A stretch of 64,000 nt of DNA from Halorubrum sp. JWXQ-INN 858 (GCF_009806985.1 NZ_WUAX01000006.1:122184-186183); one strand, 5' to 3'. Numbered from the stretch's first letter, positions 34,996 through 44,146 are shown. Translations and numbers: made by a program. The notes: generated from the sequence alone by a model not told the origin.

Positions 34996-35961
34996 CTACC
35001 GCGTTCCGTAGGCGATCCGACCGACGAGGCGGTCCCTGTCCTCACGGATCCGCTCCGCGAGCGAGGAGAACGCCGCGAGGACGGGGTACGAGGTCCCCTC
35101 CAGTGACCCGTACAGGTACCGGTAGAAGGTGGGCGCGTCCCCGCCGTCGTCGGTCACGAAGTCGACGGCCATCGGGGGATCACGGAGGCGACGCTGGCGC
35201 TCGACCGCGGCGTCGTCGAGGCGGTCCTCGAGCACGGCGAGCCGCTCCCAGACGTCGACCTGGGCATCGAACCGGGCGTAGGGCGGGACCCCGTCGAGGT
35301 GCTCGTGAAGGGTCCGACGCTCCCGATCGATCCGCGTCAGTGTCGTCTCCGCGTCGGTCAGGGCGTCGATCTCGGCCCCGATGGCGTCCGCGAGGTCCGC
35401 GCGGGAACCCGCCGCGTGCCGGCTCCGGGTGACGAGCGCCGACTGTAACTCGGGGGAGAGGGTACCGCCGGTCGACAGCGTGGCCGTCGTGTCGGGACCG
35501 AGCTCCGCGGCGAGGCTCTCGGTCGCGGTCTCGTCGTACTCCTCGGTGTAGTGGGGTAACGACAGTACGGTGTCCTCGTACGCGTCGAGGACGCGGCGTA
35601 ACCGAACGTCGCCCGGCGCGTGGAGACCGCTCCCGCGCTGGATCCCGATGACCGGCCCGTCAAGGGACGTGCTCGCGGCGTCGACGGGCGTCGAATCGAG
35701 CGACGCAACCCGGTTCGAGAACTCCTCGAACGCGTCCCGCTCGTCTATCACCCGTCGTCGCTCCTCGCGGCAGCACGCCTTGGCGTCACGGATGTACGCG
35801 AACGCGACGAGCGCCACGAGACCGAACACCACCACTCCCGTCACGAACCCGGGTTCCGTCGCGGCCGCCGACAGCTCGCACGTCAGGCTCGCACACTCCG
35901 CCGCGATCGGTTCCTCGTGGGGGATCCGGAACGTGGCATCCCCACCCGGGTACGTTTTCAT
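34996..35961 (-). CDS. Membrane-anchored haloarchaeal protein with long helical domain
   Basis: About 321 residues from ATG 35961; an upstream in-frame ATG at 36009 adds 16 residues. One transmembrane helix (GFVTGVVVFGLVALVAFAYI, about residue 38-57) is followed by a ~260-residue cytoplasmic, mainly helical domain starting CCREERRRVIDERDAFEEF. The arrangement resembles the haloarchaeal DUF7260 group, to which I assign it tentatively; no function is known. The gene stands alone, between the Bat-type regulator and the VOC gene. Confidence 0.75.
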   Translation of the reverse strand: MKTYPGGDATFRIPHEEPIAAECASLTCELSAAATEPGFVTGVVVFGLVALVAFAYIRDAKACCREERRRVIDERDAFEEFSNRVASLDSTPVDAASTSLDGPVIGIQRGSGLHAPGDVRLRRVLDAYEDTVLSLPHYTEEYDETATESLAAELGPDTTATLSTGGTLSPELQSALVTRSRHAAGSRADLADAIGAEIDALTDAETTLTRIDRERRTLHEHLDGVPPYARFDAQVDVWERLAVLEDRLDDAAVERQRRLRDPPMAVDFVTDDGGDAPTFYRYLYGSLEGTSYPVLAAFSSLAERIREDRDRLVGRIAYGTR

Positions 35962-36114
35962 AGACGAGTTAACACGGTACAGCATCATAGCTGTTGTGAC
36001 CGTGTCCATCGGCGCTCGCTTCGGTCGAGACCCTTCGAACCGCTTCGAACCGCTTCGAGCCCGGTACCGTTTTCAGCCCGGCATCGCTTTGAGCCGGGCC
36101 GTCGTACGACCCGT

Positions 36115-37248
36115 ATGCTCTCGGACACGAGCGGGCTCCATCACGTCACCGGGATCGTCGGCGCGCCCGGGCCGAGCGTCGCGTTCTACGCGGGAACGCT
36201 CGGTCTCCGGCTCCTCCGGACGACCGTGAACTACGAGGACGTCCTGAGCCACCACCTCTACTTCGGCGTCGGCGACGGCGAGCCGGGGTCGGTCCTCACC
36301 GTCTTCCCCGACCCGACCGGCGACCCCGGCCGCGTCGGGAGACCGGGCTTCGAGTCGGTCGCGTTCGCGGTCCCGCCGGGATCGCTGGGCTACTGGCGCG
36401 ATCGGCTGTCCGACCGCCTCTCCGACGGCGTTTCCGGCGAGGTCCCCGGCGACGTTTCCGACGACGTTCCAGACGCGGTTCCCGACGGGCGCGGTACGTC
36501 GATGCCGAGCGCCGACGCCGCGGTGACCGGAATCGGCGAGGAGACACGATTCGGCGACTCCGGGATCCGGGTACACGATCCCGCCGGCACGGCCGTCGAG
36601 CTGATCGCGTCGGCGGACCCTCGCGAACCGTGGGCGGGGGGATCGGTGCCGCCGTCGGCGGCGATCCGCGGGCTGTACGGCGTGACGGCGCTTCCGACGG
36701 ACCCGTACGGCGCTGCGAGCGTCCTCGAGACGCTCGGGTTCGCCTACGAGGGCGAGACGAGCGACCGCGTCCGGTACCGGGCCCCGGGCGACCACGCCAC
36801 GGTCGTCGACCTGCTCGACCGGGACGCGCCGTACGTCCGGGAGGGTCCCGGAACGCTGCACCACGCCGCGGTTCGGGTTCCCGACCGCGCGGCGCTGCTC
36901 GCGTGGCACGACCTCTTCCGCGAACGCGGCTATCACGTCTCCCGCGTGAAGGACCGCCACTTCTTCCACTCGCTGTACGTCCGCGGTCCCGGCGGGCTCC
37001 TGGTCGAACTCGCGACCAAGGAGCCGGCGCCGGACGGCCCGCCCGGACCCGGGCTCGCCGACCCGGCCGTCGCGGGACACGCCACCGAGCTCTACCTCCC
37101 CGACCGGCTCGCGGCGGACCGGGCGATGATCACGGACCAGCTCCCGGCGATCACCGATCCCGCCTCCGCTTCCGATCCCGCCTCCGCTTCCGATCCCGCC
37201 TCCGCTTCCGACCCCGACCTAGACCTCGACTCGAGGAACGACCGATGA
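36115..37248 (+). CDS. VOC-family ring-cleaving dioxygenase-like protein (MhqE/MhqO-like)
   Basis: A 377-residue protein with two vicinal-oxygen-chelate domains. The first begins LHHVTGIVGAPGPSVAFYAGTLGLRL, with the metal-ligand His near residue 9; the second supplies LHHAAVRVPD and the final ligand Glu in GLLVELATKEP. This is the pattern of PcpA/LinE-like hydroquinone dioxygenases and of Bacillus MhqE/MhqO. There is an Asp/Pro-rich insertion around residue 105-120 and a C-terminal tail of three DPASAS units encoded by 18-bp repeats. It is 28 bases upstream of a carboxylesterase gene, an arrangement like mhqED. Confidence 0.87.
   Translation: MLSDTSGLHHVTGIVGAPGPSVAFYAGTLGLRLLRTTVNYEDVLSHHLYFGVGDGEPGSVLTVFPDPTGDPGRVGRPGFESVAFAVPPGSLGYWRDRLSDRLSDGVSGEVPGDVSDDVPDAVPDGRGTSMPSADAAVTGIGEETRFGDSGIRVHDPAGTAVELIASADPREPWAGGSVPPSAAIRGLYGVTALPTDPYGAASVLETLGFAYEGETSDRVRYRAPGDHATVVDLLDRDAPYVREGPGTLHHAAVRVPDRAALLAWHDLFRERGYHVSRVKDRHFFHSLYVRGPGGLLVELATKEPAPDGPPGPGLADPAVAGHATELYLPDRLAADRAMITDQLPAITDPASASDPASASDPASASDPDLDLDSRNDR
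37156..37209 (+). repeat. 18-bp tandem repeat, 3 copies, at the 3' end of the VOC gene
   Basis: GATCCCGCCTCCGCTTCC at 37156, 37174 and 37192, identical, encoding DPASAS three times just before the stop codon. Confidence 0.9.
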
Positions 37249-37276
37249 TGCGGCCTCGGGAGGGGAAAGACGACCG

Positions 37277-37975
37277 ATGACGCGATCGCTGGACGGAGTC
37301 GAGGGCCCACACGCGAACGCGCGGCTCGTCGTGGCGGGCGCGCCGGCCGCGGCCAGCGCGGTCGCCGTCGTGCTCGTTCACGGCCGCGGCGGGACGCCCG
37401 AGGGGCTCGTCCGCCTCGCCGACGAGTTCTATCGACCGGGCGTCGCCTTCCTCGCGCCGGGCGCCCGACGGGCCAGCTGGTTCCCGGCGCGTTCCGACGC
37501 CCCGATCGACGCCAACGAGCCGGCGCTGACGTCGGCGGTCGACTGCGTCGCCGCCGCGGTCGCCGCCGCCGGCGACGTCGGGGTCCCGCCCGAGCGGACC
37601 GTTCTCGTCGGCGTCTCGCAGGGCGGCAGCGTCGCCGCCGAGTTCCTCCGCCGCCGTCCCGAACGCTTCGGCGGCGCGTTCGTCGTCTCCGCCGCGCTCC
37701 CCGGGTCGGGCGACGACCTCGGGGTGATCGACAGCGACGACGGGGGCGGCGACCTCGACGGGACGCCGGTAGTGCTCGCATCTAGCGAGGCGGACCCGGC
37801 CGTATCGGTCGAACGCGTGCGCGAGACGGCGACGGCCCTCGAGCGTCTCGATGCAAGCGTCGACGTCCGGATCGACGCCGGCTCCGGACACGGGCTCTCG
37901 GACGCGACGATGCGGCGGATCGGCGACCGGATCGACGCCCTGCTCGACGACGACGACACCGCACGGTCTCCGTGA
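37277..37975 (+). CDS. Phospholipase/carboxylesterase family alpha/beta hydrolase (MhqD-like)
   Basis: A 232-residue cytosolic hydrolase. VLVHGRGGTPEG is the oxyanion-hole loop, GVSQGGSVAAEFL carries the nucleophile Ser, and the acid and His lie in SSEADPAVSVERV and GSGHGLSDAT. Length and pattern fit the Abhydrolase_2 family. It starts 28 bases after the VOC gene and is probably co-transcribed; in Bacillus an mhqD carboxylesterase is paired with an mhqE dioxygenase in quinone resistance, and a similar role is inferred here. Confidence 0.88.
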   Translation: MTRSLDGVEGPHANARLVVAGAPAAASAVAVVLVHGRGGTPEGLVRLADEFYRPGVAFLAPGARRASWFPARSDAPIDANEPALTSAVDCVAAAVAAAGDVGVPPERTVLVGVSQGGSVAAEFLRRRPERFGGAFVVSAALPGSGDDLGVIDSDDGGGDLDGTPVVLASSEADPAVSVERVRETATALERLDASVDVRIDAGSGHGLSDATMRRIGDRIDALLDDDDTARSP

Positions 37976-38061
37976 CCGTCGCCCCGTGGCTGCCCCCGTG
38001 ACCGTCGCCCCGTGGCTGCCCCCGTGATCGTCGCCCCGTGGCCGCCCCCGTGACCGTCGCC
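37974..38061. repeat. 26-bp tandem repeat, about 3.4 copies, overlapping the hydrolase stop codon
   Basis: GACCGTCGCCCCGTGGCTGC plus CCCCGT recurs at 37974-37999, 38000-38025 and 38026-38051, with a 10-base partial copy after. The first copy starts inside the TGA at 37973-37975, and each boundary recreates TGA. Confidence 0.9.
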
Positions 38062-38195
38062 ATTGTTTAAAAGGTCGGTAGCGATTCCGGCCGTCGATCG
38101 AATGGGCGGCCCGCCGGAGAGCCCCGCTCCCGTTTCGGCCCGGCCGGAGGCCACGGTGCTTCTTTTTAAAGGGTCCGTGAGCGGTGGCGAGCGCC

Positions 38196-38203
38196 CTTTT
38201 AAC
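38196..38203 (+). promoter_or_regulatory. TATA box for the JAMM protease gene
   Basis: CTTTTAAC about 29 bases upstream of ATG 38229. Two further TATA-like elements, TGTTTAAAAG (38064-38073) and CTTTTTAAA (38162-38170), lie upstream in the same 165-base stretch. Confidence 0.6.
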
Positions 38204-38228
38204 CGTTCGGAGCCCCGATCGACGGTCG

Positions 38229-38642
38229 ATGATCGAGTTCCGCCGCGACGCGTACGACGCGGTGATCCGCCACGCGTACGAGGGCGACGACGAGGAGGTC
38301 TGCGGGGTGCTCGCCGGGGAGCACGGACCGGATCGGTCGCTCGCGGCGGCGGCCCATCGGGTCGAGAACGTCGCCGACAGGCCACGGGTCCGCTACGAGC
38401 TCGACCCCGAACGACTGCTCGCGACGGTCGAGCGCGTCGAGGACGCCGGCGACGACGTCGTCGGCTTCTACCACTCCCACCCCGCCGGCGGCCCGGAACC
38501 CAGCGCGACGGACGTCGCGCTGGCGACGTGGGACGGCTACTCGTACGCCATCTGCGCGCTCGACGGCTACCCGTACGTCGGGTCGTGGCGATGGGCCGGC
38601 GACGACGGTCGGTTCGAGCGGGAGACGGTCGCGCTCCGGTGA
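38229..38642 (+). CDS. JAMM/MPN+ domain metalloprotease (desampylase-like)
   Basis: A 137-residue single-domain protein. The zinc-site signature is complete: Glu in EEVCGVLAGE and HSHPAGGPEPSATD (H-x-H-x10-D with the conserved Ser). Haloferax JAMM1 of this type removes the ubiquitin-like SAMP proteins from their targets, and that role is inferred here; sulfur-carrier processing is the alternative. ATG 38229 is set by the TATA box 29 bases upstream. Confidence 0.9.
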   Translation: MIEFRRDAYDAVIRHAYEGDDEEVCGVLAGEHGPDRSLAAAAHRVENVADRPRVRYELDPERLLATVERVEDAGDDVVGFYHSHPAGGPEPSATDVALATWDGYSYAICALDGYPYVGSWRWAGDDGRFERETVALR

Positions 38643-38943
38643 AGGAATGCGGTCGGTCCGGGCGCAGTCGGCCCGGCCGTTATCGATCCAGAACGGGGTT
38701 CAGTTACCGTCCCGAGGCCTCGGGTTCGTCGTGGGTGCCCGGGTCGGAAATACGGAAATAGCGTTACCGCGGTCGGACGAGGCGGTGAGCGCGTCGAGAC
38801 GACCGGCGGTCGTACGTCACCGCCTCGTCCGCCGCCGACAAACGCCAGCGTGCGCCGTCTGGAGGGTCGCAGATCGGGGGACGTGGCTGCTCGGGTTCCC
38901 TCGTCGGACAAGTCGCCTGTGAAAACAGCAGCGCCGAACGCGG
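38643..38943. other. Intergenic region, nothing recognised
   Basis: A 301-base gap between the converging JAMM and MBF1 genes. It is less GC-biased in patches (GGAAATACGGAAATAGCG near 38755) but shows no gene, RNA or clear repeat. Confidence 0.5.
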
Positions 38944-39501
38944 CTACTCGTCGACGAGCTCGACGCCGAACCGTTCCTCGATCGCCCGCACGACCGAGCC
39001 GCCCACGCCGGCGGTCGCCGCTCGACCCTGTTCGACCGCGAGCAGGTCGTCCTCCTCGACGTCCAGCTCCGCGGCCAGCTCCTCGACGGTGAGGCCGGCG
39101 TCCTGTCGCGCCGCGACCGCGCGGTCGCCGTAGCCGGAGACGAGGTACGGCAGACGGTCCTTCTCGTAGTCGGTCCCGCCCTCCTCCCAGTGGGTCGAGT
39201 CGCCGGTCGCGGCGTCGTACATCTTCGCCTGCTTCCGGGCGACCTCCTGTTTCCGGCTGGTCGGACCGGAGCCGCCCCCGCCGGAGGAGCCGCCGCTCGA
39301 TCCGCCGCCGGAGCCGCCGGACCCACCGTGACTCCCGCCGCGCCCCTTGCTCGCGTCGTCGTGTGGGCGGCAGTTCGAACACACCAACAGCTCCGCGCCC
39401 GCGACGTTCGCGCGCTGTAGGTTCGACGTCTCGCGACCGCAGAGCTCGCAGGCGTCGCCGTCGCCGCCGCCACCGCCCGAACCCGTCGAGTACTTGGCCA
39501 T
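38944..39501 (-). CDS. Multiprotein bridging factor 1, archaeal type (aMBF1)
   Basis: A 185-residue protein. The N-terminus has a zinc-ribbon (CELCGRE and CSNCRPHD); a Gly/Ser-rich linker of ~35 residues follows; the C-terminal XRE/Cro HTH covers AVAARQDAGLTVEELAAELD to the end. MBF1 bridges regulators and TBP or binds the small ribosomal subunit. The linker is longer and more repetitive than usual. TATA ATTTAAAAAT lies about 27 bases upstream. Confidence 0.93.
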   Translation of the reverse strand: MAKYSTGSGGGGGDGDACELCGRETSNLQRANVAGAELLVCSNCRPHDDASKGRGGSHGGSGGSGGGSSGGSSGGGGSGPTSRKQEVARKQAKMYDAATGDSTHWEEGGTDYEKDRLPYLVSGYGDRAVAARQDAGLTVEELAAELDVEEDDLLAVEQGRAATAGVGGSVVRAIEERFGVELVDE

Positions 39502-39521
39502 ACCTCACCCTAACGCGGGCG

Positions 39522-39531
39522 TATTTTTAAA
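39522..39531 (-). promoter_or_regulatory. TATA box for the MBF1 gene
   Basis: A near-symmetrical TATTTTTAAA (plus-strand reading), about 27 bases upstream of ATG 39501; being nearly palindromic it could also serve plus-strand transcription toward the MATE gene. Confidence 0.6.
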
Positions 39532-39699
39532 TGGTGTGTGGTGATGGCGGCGGATGCCGCTGGTGTGGAGGTGTGTGACGGTGATGTGATGACGGGGCGG
39601 GTCCCGAGGCCGAGGGCGTCGAGGGAACGGAGGGGCTTCCGGAACGAAGGAGCTTCCGGAACGGACAGAGCCAAGCCGCCGACGGTGGTAGCGAGCACG

Positions 39700-41151
39700 A
39701 TGCGATCACTCCTCGGCGAGGCGTTCGCCCGCGTGGGATCGGCGCTCGCCGACGCGCTCGACCGCACGGGGGTCATCGGCCGGTCCCGGCTCCGCGAGAC
39801 GCTGGACCTGGCGTGGCCCCGGGTCGTGACCGGGTTCGCGATCATGTCGAAGAACACGGCGGACCTCGCGATCATCGGGTTCGTGCTCGGCGCGCCGGCC
39901 GTCGCCGGGCTCGCGTTCGCGTTCGCCTACTGGCAGCTCGCGAAGTTCCTCTCGATCGGGCTGGCCGGCGGGACCGTCGCGCTCGTCTCACAGAACTACG
40001 GCGGCGACGAGGTCGCCCGCGCGGGCCGCGTCGTCAAGGCCTCGCTGCTCGTCGCCGCGGCGATCGCCGTCCCGGTCGTCGCCGTCCTCGTCGGCTTCGC
40101 GGAGCCGCTCGTCGGGCTCGTCGGCGGCGAGGGCGACGCGCTCCGGTTCGGGACGATATACCTCGTCGTCACCGCGCCCGCGCTCCTGTTCGAGTTCTTC
40201 AACATGATCGCGAGCCGCACGTACGCGGGCGTCGGCGACACGTTCACGCCGATGGTGATCCGCGCGGGCGGCGCGGTCCTCAACGTCGCGCTGACCGCGG
40301 GGTTCGTGCTCGGCGCGGGGCTGGGCGTGTTCGGGGCGGCGCTCGGGACGACGCTGTCGATCGCCGCCGTCGCCGTCGCGCTCTCGTGGGGGATGAGCGG
40401 CCGGACGTACCTCGGGCGCGGCGCGTCGCCGGTGCCGGTGACGCTCGCGGGGCCGTGGGTCGACCGGGAGCTGATCGGTCAGCTCCTCCGGGTGTCGGCC
40501 CCGCTGATGGCCCGGCGGCTCGCGGAGGGCGCGCTCGTCTTCCCGCTCCTGTGGATCGCCTCGACGTTCGGCTCGACCACGGTCGCCGCGCTCGAGGTCG
40601 GGCGGCGAGTCCGCGCGCTCATCAACAGCTTCAGCTGGGGGTTCTCCATCGCCGCGAGCACGCTCGTCGGGCAGCGGCTCGGGGCCGGCGAGGAGTCGCT
40701 CGCGGCGACGTACGGCCGCGAGGTGATCAACCTCTCCGTCGTCGTCTACCTCCTCGCGGCGGCCGCCGTCGTGCTCGCCGCCGAGCCGATCGCGACCGTG
40801 TTCGTCGACGAGCCGGCGGCGGTGGCCGCGACCGCGACGTTCGTCGTCGTCGCGGCGCTGTCGGCGGTCCCGCTCGGGATCGACGGCTCCGCGACCGGGT
40901 CGCTCCGCGGGGCCGGCGACACTCGCTACCCGTTCCTCGCCACGCTCGTCGGGCTCTACCTCTGTGCGCTCCCGGCGGCCGCGCTGGGGCTCGTCACCCC
41001 GCTCGGCGTCGCCGCGCTGTACGTCGCGCTCGTGGTCGAGACGCTCGTCCCCGCCGGCCTCAACCTCCACCGGTTCCGCTCGAACCGGTGGCAGGTCGTG
41101 AGCCGCCGGTACCGGCCGTCCGGTGCCGGCGACGAGGGATCGACGGAATGA
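39700..41151 (+). CDS. MATE family efflux transporter
   Basis: A 483-residue membrane protein with about twelve helices and the two-lobe MATE layout: MSKNTADLAIIGFVLGA near residue 50, SIGLAGGTVALVSQNYGG, RTYAGVGDTFTPM, and in the second half GFSIAASTLVGQRLGAGEE and SLRGAGDTRYPF. Drug or organic-cation export driven by Na+ or H+ is the family role. ATG 39700 is chosen for family length; the frame is open back to GTG 39538, but that stretch is low-complexity and repetitive. Confidence 0.92.
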   Translation: MRSLLGEAFARVGSALADALDRTGVIGRSRLRETLDLAWPRVVTGFAIMSKNTADLAIIGFVLGAPAVAGLAFAFAYWQLAKFLSIGLAGGTVALVSQNYGGDEVARAGRVVKASLLVAAAIAVPVVAVLVGFAEPLVGLVGGEGDALRFGTIYLVVTAPALLFEFFNMIASRTYAGVGDTFTPMVIRAGGAVLNVALTAGFVLGAGLGVFGAALGTTLSIAAVAVALSWGMSGRTYLGRGASPVPVTLAGPWVDRELIGQLLRVSAPLMARRLAEGALVFPLLWIASTFGSTTVAALEVGRRVRALINSFSWGFSIAASTLVGQRLGAGEESLAATYGREVINLSVVVYLLAAAAVVLAAEPIATVFVDEPAAVAATATFVVVAALSAVPLGIDGSATGSLRGAGDTRYPFLATLVGLYLCALPAAALGLVTPLGVAALYVALVVETLVPAGLNLHRFRSNRWQVVSRRYRPSGAGDEGSTE

Positions 41152-41227
41152 CGCCGGTGGAGTGACGGCGGCTCGGGCGACCCGAACGACTCGCCTCCTC
41201 GGCGATGTGACCGTCCTCGTCGGCAGC

Positions 41228-42118
41228 CTACTCGGCGGCCGTCTGTCCGTCGGCGGTCTGCTCGGCGGCCGCGACCGATTCGACCGTCTCGATGCTGCCC
41301 GTGAGCTCGCGGTGGACGTACGGGATGTCGATACCCGCCTCGTCGAACGCCTCCTTGACGGCCTGGACGTACTCCGAGCGGACGCGGACGAAGTCCCCGC
41401 GGTCCGGGTCGGTGATCCACCAGCGTGACTGGAGGCCGACGTCGGAGTCGCCAAGCTCGACGAGCCGCACGGACGGCCCCGGCTCATCGAGGACCTCGTC
41501 GTGCGCCTCGGCCTGCTCGACGATGATGTCCGTCGCCCGGTCGATGTCGTCGTCGTACCCGATCCCGAAGACGAACTTCTGGCGGAGCGTGTCGTACGCC
41601 ACCGGGTTCGTCACCGCGTTGTTCGCGAGGTCGCCGTTCGGAACGGTGATCCGCTCGTTGTCGAACGTCCGGACGCGGGAGACGCGCAGGTCGATGTCCT
41701 CTACGCGCCCGGACTTGCCGTCCCACTCGATCCAGTCTCCGACCTCGAACGGCTTGTCCTTCAGGATGAAGACGCCGGCGACGAAGTTCCCGAGCAGGTC
41801 CTGCGCCGCGAAGCCGATCGCCAGCGCGATCGCGCCGCCGAAGACGGCGAACGCCGACAGGAACGCTCCGTAGCCGGCGACGGTGAACGCGATCGCGACG
41901 GCTGCGACCCACACGACCGCGTTGGCGACGCTCGTGCCGAGGCTCCGAACGACGTCGTCGAACCCCTTCGATCCGAGCGCGCGCCGGACCCCCGGGACGA
42001 ACAGGTACTTGCCGAGCAGGAACACCACGAGGAAGCCGGCGACGAACAGGAGCAGCGACACCGCGATGCTCCCCACGTCGACGGCGTTCGCGATCTCGTC
42101 GATCTGTATCGGATCCAT
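41228..42118 (-). CDS. Small-conductance mechanosensitive channel MscS family
   Basis: A 296-residue protein with three transmembrane helices in the first ~125 residues. The pore helix and following MscS signature are clear: AIALAIGFAAQDLLGNFVAGVFIL and DWIEWDGKSGRVEDIDLRVSRV, then the beta domain (VPNGDLANNAVTN). It opens on membrane tension to release osmolytes on hypo-osmotic shock. The C-terminal ~20 residues are an Ala/Glu/Gln tail. TATA CTTTAAATAT lies about 24 bases upstream of the ATG. Confidence 0.94.
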   Translation of the reverse strand: MDPIQIDEIANAVDVGSIAVSLLLFVAGFLVVFLLGKYLFVPGVRRALGSKGFDDVVRSLGTSVANAVVWVAAVAIAFTVAGYGAFLSAFAVFGGAIALAIGFAAQDLLGNFVAGVFILKDKPFEVGDWIEWDGKSGRVEDIDLRVSRVRTFDNERITVPNGDLANNAVTNPVAYDTLRQKFVFGIGYDDDIDRATDIIVEQAEAHDEVLDEPGPSVRLVELGDSDVGLQSRWWITDPDRGDFVRVRSEYVQAVKEAFDEAGIDIPYVHRELTGSIETVESVAAAEQTADGQTAAE

Positions 42119-42137
42119 CGGATCCCCGTTCGGGAGG

Positions 42138-42147
42138 ATATTTAAAG
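42138..42147 (-). promoter_or_regulatory. TATA box for the mscS gene
   Basis: CTTTAAATAT on the minus strand, about 24 bases upstream of ATG 42118. Confidence 0.6.
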
Positions 42148-42194
42148 AAAGTACTGACGACGAGCGCGAGCGCGCCCGAACGCTTCCGGCGGGG

Positions 42195-43388
42195 TTATCG
42201 GGGATCCGGGTCCGGGCCCACGGGGAGCGGGCCGTCGCCGCGCGCGACGCCGCGTAGCCGGCGGCCGTGCGGGTCGTCGTCGCGGATCCGGTCCGACACG
42301 CGGTCGGGGAGCCACGCGTCCCGGCCGCTCGGCGACGGTGCGGGGGCGACCCCGTCCGTCCGCAGGTCCGCGGGGAGGTACCGGGCGTACGTCGGGAGCC
42401 GCTCGGTCAGCGGAACGCCCGCCGTGTCCGCCACCGCGCGGAGCTCGGCGATCGCCGGCCAGGCGTACTCCGGGTTGATGTAGTCGTCGGTCACCGGGGA
42501 GACGCCGCCGAGGTCGTCGACCCCGCAGTCGACGAGGTCGGCCGCCGGAGAGAGGTTCGGCGGCACCTGCACCGACACCGCGGGCGGCAGCGCCGCGCGC
42601 GCCATGGCGACGACGCGTCGCATCGTGTCGAGCGAGGGTCGATCGAAGTCGGAGCGCTCGTTGGGGACGACGTTCTGGACGATGACTTCCTGGACGTGGC
42701 CGTGGCGCTCGTGGAGCTCGCGGATCGCGAGCAGGCTCTCGGCGCGGTCGCGCCAGGTCTCGCCGATCCCGACCAGGATTCCCGTCGTGAACGGAACGCC
42801 CTGCCTGCCGGCCGCTCGGATCGTGTTGAGCCGCTGGCCCGGCGTCTTCCGGCGCGCCGGGGACCGCCCACCGCCTCCGCCGTGGGCGGCGACGTCGGCG
42901 GTCGTTTCGAGCATGACGCCCATCGACGCGTTCACTTCGCGGAGGTCGGCGAACGCCGCCTCCGTGAGGTCGCCCGGGTTCGAGTGCGGCAACAGCCCCT
43001 CCTCTAACGCGATCTCGCAGGCTCGGTAGAGATAGTCGTGGATCGAGTCGAACCCCCACTCCGCGAGCCGGTCGTGGATCGCCACGTACCGGTCGTCGGG
43101 ATCGTCGCCGAACGTGAACAGCGCCTCCGTACAGCCGGCGTCGGCCCCGATCCGACACCGTTCGCGCACGTCCGCCGGCGAGAGGAGAGTCGCCTCGCCC
43201 GGGACGTCGTAGTACGTACAGTACGTGCAGGTGTACCGACAGGCGGTCGTCAGCGGGAGGAACACGTTACGGGCGAACGAGAGCCGCTCGGGGGCGGCGA
43301 CGTCGTCCGGCGTGACCGACAGGAGCCGGTCGACGTCGCGCTCCGCGACGTCGATCGCGATGTCGTACTCGTCGGCGGCCGGGAACAC
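42195..43388 (-). CDS. cofG: 7,8-didemethyl-8-hydroxy-5-deazariboflavin synthase subunit CofG
   Basis: A 397-residue radical-SAM enzyme. CRYTCTYC is the Cx3Cx2C [4Fe-4S] motif near residue 50; EALFTFGDDPD and QVPPNLSP with DDLGGVSPVT are typical of CofG. With CofH it makes Fo, the chromophore of coenzyme F420, from tyrosine and a pyrimidine. The C-terminal ~50 residues are Arg/Asp-rich and probably disordered. It starts with GTG; CCTTTTTGAG about 27 bases upstream gives it its own leaderless promoter in addition to read-through from cofC. CofH is not in this window. Confidence 0.94.
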   Translation of the reverse strand: MFPAADEYDIAIDVAERDVDRLLSVTPDDVAAPERLSFARNVFLPLTTACRYTCTYCTYYDVPGEATLLSPADVRERCRIGADAGCTEALFTFGDDPDDRYVAIHDRLAEWGFDSIHDYLYRACEIALEEGLLPHSNPGDLTEAAFADLREVNASMGVMLETTADVAAHGGGGGRSPARRKTPGQRLNTIRAAGRQGVPFTTGILVGIGETWRDRAESLLAIRELHERHGHVQEVIVQNVVPNERSDFDRPSLDTMRRVVAMARAALPPAVSVQVPPNLSPAADLVDCGVDDLGGVSPVTDDYINPEYAWPAIAELRAVADTAGVPLTERLPTYARYLPADLRTDGVAPAPSPSGRDAWLPDRVSDRIRDDDPHGRRLRGVARGDGPLPVGPDPDPR

Positions 43389-43410
43389 GGCTCACCCTCC
43401 GCGGCCGATC

Positions 43411-43420
43411 CTCAAAAAGG
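43411..43420 (-). promoter_or_regulatory. TATA-like element for cofG
   Basis: CCTTTTTGAG on the minus strand, 23-32 bases upstream of GTG 43388. Confidence 0.45.
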
Positions 43421-43471
43421 GTCGCGGTCGGGGCCGCCCCACGGGTTCGTGGACGACGCCGACCCACGGGC

Positions 43472-44146
43472 TCACTCGCGGACGACGCCGACCCGCCCGT
43501 CGCCGGCGTCGAGCGCGAAGCCGGCGCTCCGGAGCCACCCGGCGGCCTCGCCGTCGCCGTGGACCAACACCTCCGCGAGGTCCGACGCCTCGTCGACGTC
43601 GGTCGCGAGCCGGTGGGAGTCGACCTCGCGGACGCTCGCGCCGGCGGCCGCGGCGATACGGAGGTGGTCGACGTACGACGCGCCGTGGTAGTCGACGCGG
43701 AAGCCCGGGTGTCGGACGACGAGCGCGTTGGTTCCGCCGCCGCGGCCCGCCGCGATCGCGACGTCCCCGTCGGCGTCGAACAGCCGTCCCAGCGCGGTCG
43801 GCGTCGCGAGCGCGAGGTCCGCCATCACCACCGCGACGGCGTCGTCGCGGTCGCGGTCGGCACCAGCGTCGTCGTGGTCGCGGTGGGAAGTGTCGTCAGC
43901 CCGACCGATGGCCCCGTCGAGCGCGGCGTTCACCGCCGTGGACAGCGACCGGTCGTCGACGACGACCGGTGCGCCGACCTCGACGGGGGCGGTCGCGAGG
44001 ACGGTCGGGGCCTCGCCGGTCCCGCGTACGGCCTCGATCACGTCCGCGAGCATCGCCCGGGAGAAGGCCGCGCGCTCGTCGGCGTCGAGCACGTCCGAGA
44101 GTCGTGACTTGGGGTCGGCGGTCGAAAACGGGACGAGGACGTCCAT
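43472..44146 (-). CDS. cofC: 2-phospho-L-lactate guanylyltransferase CofC
   Basis: A 224-residue nucleotidyltransferase of F420 biosynthesis; it activates 2-phospho-L-lactate or phosphoenolpyruvate with GTP for transfer to Fo. The start [14 protein letters not shown] is the nucleotide-binding motif of Cof[12 protein letters not shown] the metal-binding region, and [10 protein letters not shown] with [11 protein letters not shown] are family hallmarks. An Asp/His/Arg-rich insertion lies near residue 85-100. It begins 11 bases after cetZ and 83 bases before cofG. Confidence 0.93.
   Translation of the reverse strand: MDVLVPFSTADPKSRLSDVLDADERAAFSRAMLADVIEAVRGTGEAPTVLATAPVEVGAPVVVDDRSLSTAVNAALDGAIGRADDTSHRDHDDAGADRDRDDAVAVVMADLALATPTALGRLFDADGDVAIAAGRGGGTNALVVRHPGFRVDYHGASYVDHLRIAAAAGASVREVDSHRLATDVDEASDLAEVLVHGDGEAAGWLRSAGFALDAGDGRVGVVRE

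Noticed and set aside
39538..39699. N-terminal extension of the MATE protein from GTG 39538
   Set aside because: The stretch is low-complexity with internal short repeats and no membrane or signal character; family length fits ATG 39700.
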